Assembly: GCA_031259225.1 (NCBI GenBank)
Contig: JAIRLT010000243.1
Location: 1 to 6,327, forward strand
DNA: 6,327 bases
Reading direction: 5' to 3'
Source of the DNA: Prevotellaceae bacterium
GTDB taxonomy: Bacteria; Bacteroidota; Bacteroidia; Bacteroidales; UBA932
The notes beneath the pieces were generated by a model. The model made no database searches, had not been told where the DNA came from, and worked only from the letters and a program-made list of their open reading frames with translations. The position numbers were made by a program, and so were the translations under genes. How positions within the stretch are numbered: position 1 is the first letter of the stretch; every line of letters starts with the position of its first letter. Below, piece after piece: positions 6,196 to 6,327 of this stretch.

Positions 6196-6327
6196 GCGCA
6201 AAACCGGAATTTACGGATTTAGTCTGCCGCAGGAACAATTTCAAGATTTCAAAATTCGGCTTACTGGTTAAAAAGTAGAATAATTTTTACTGCGGTTGGA
6301 TAACCACAATAAAAGTATATTTTTTAA
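6196..6327 (+). promoter_or_regulatory. Intergenic end of window with a weak promoter-like pair
   Basis: No gene or clear terminator is supported here. TTGG (6296-6299) and TATATTTT (6316-6323, 7 of 8 to TAnnTTTG) lie 16 bases apart and could be the promoter of a gene beyond the window. A weak 7-position hairpin with one mismatch (6291-6308) overlaps them. AT-rich sequence makes chance likely. Confidence 0.2.

Noticed and set aside
5850..6271. Two + strand ORFs overlapping and running past the end of mqnC
   Set aside because: They are out of frame with mqnC, Arg/Cys-rich without family resemblance, and mostly contained in it; the 76 bases beyond the stop show no coding signal.

Overview
The window comes from a bacterium of the phylum Bacteroidota, probably a Bacteroidales-like lineage. 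Four things point there: a FISUMP-domain surface protein, an OmpA-family protein with the TPR / PD40-propeller / regulatory-fold / OmpA_C architecture of type IX secretion protein PorE, Bacteroidota-type -7 boxes (TAnnTTTG), and start codons without Shine-Dalgarno sequences. All five supported genes lie on the + strand.

Left part (1-1721) looks like accessory DNA. A secreted protein (5-1069) ends in a FISUMP domain, a fold often used as the variable target of diversity-generating retroelements (DGRs). Its last ~45 codons are rich in Tyr, Trp, His, Cys, Gly and Asn, as expected of a diversified region. An AT-only hairpin sits on its stop codon. A 187-bp element of nested inverted repeats (1166-1352) follows, laid out like a MITE or a highly structured RNA. 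Next comes a 117-residue protein (1368-1721) resembling the DGR accessory protein Avd. No reverse transcriptase and no template repeat were found here, so this would be a DGR target/accessory cassette whose RT acts from elsewhere or has been lost. The DGR reading is an inference from memory of the families.

Middle part (1722-5031) is an envelope gene pair: a secreted nine-TPR protein (1891-2949), then the PorE-like OmpA-family protein (2971-5031) 21 bases downstream, probably co-transcribed. The upstream region carries two copies of a near-palindromic 20-mer and two -7 boxes, so it looks like a partly duplicated, regulated promoter.

Right part (5032-6327): a strong intrinsic terminator (5053-5094) ends the envelope pair and reaches almost to the start codon of mqnC (5098-6195), a radical-SAM enzyme of the futalosine route to menaquinone. 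The last 132 bases hold no gene I can support, only a weak promoter-like pair of boxes.
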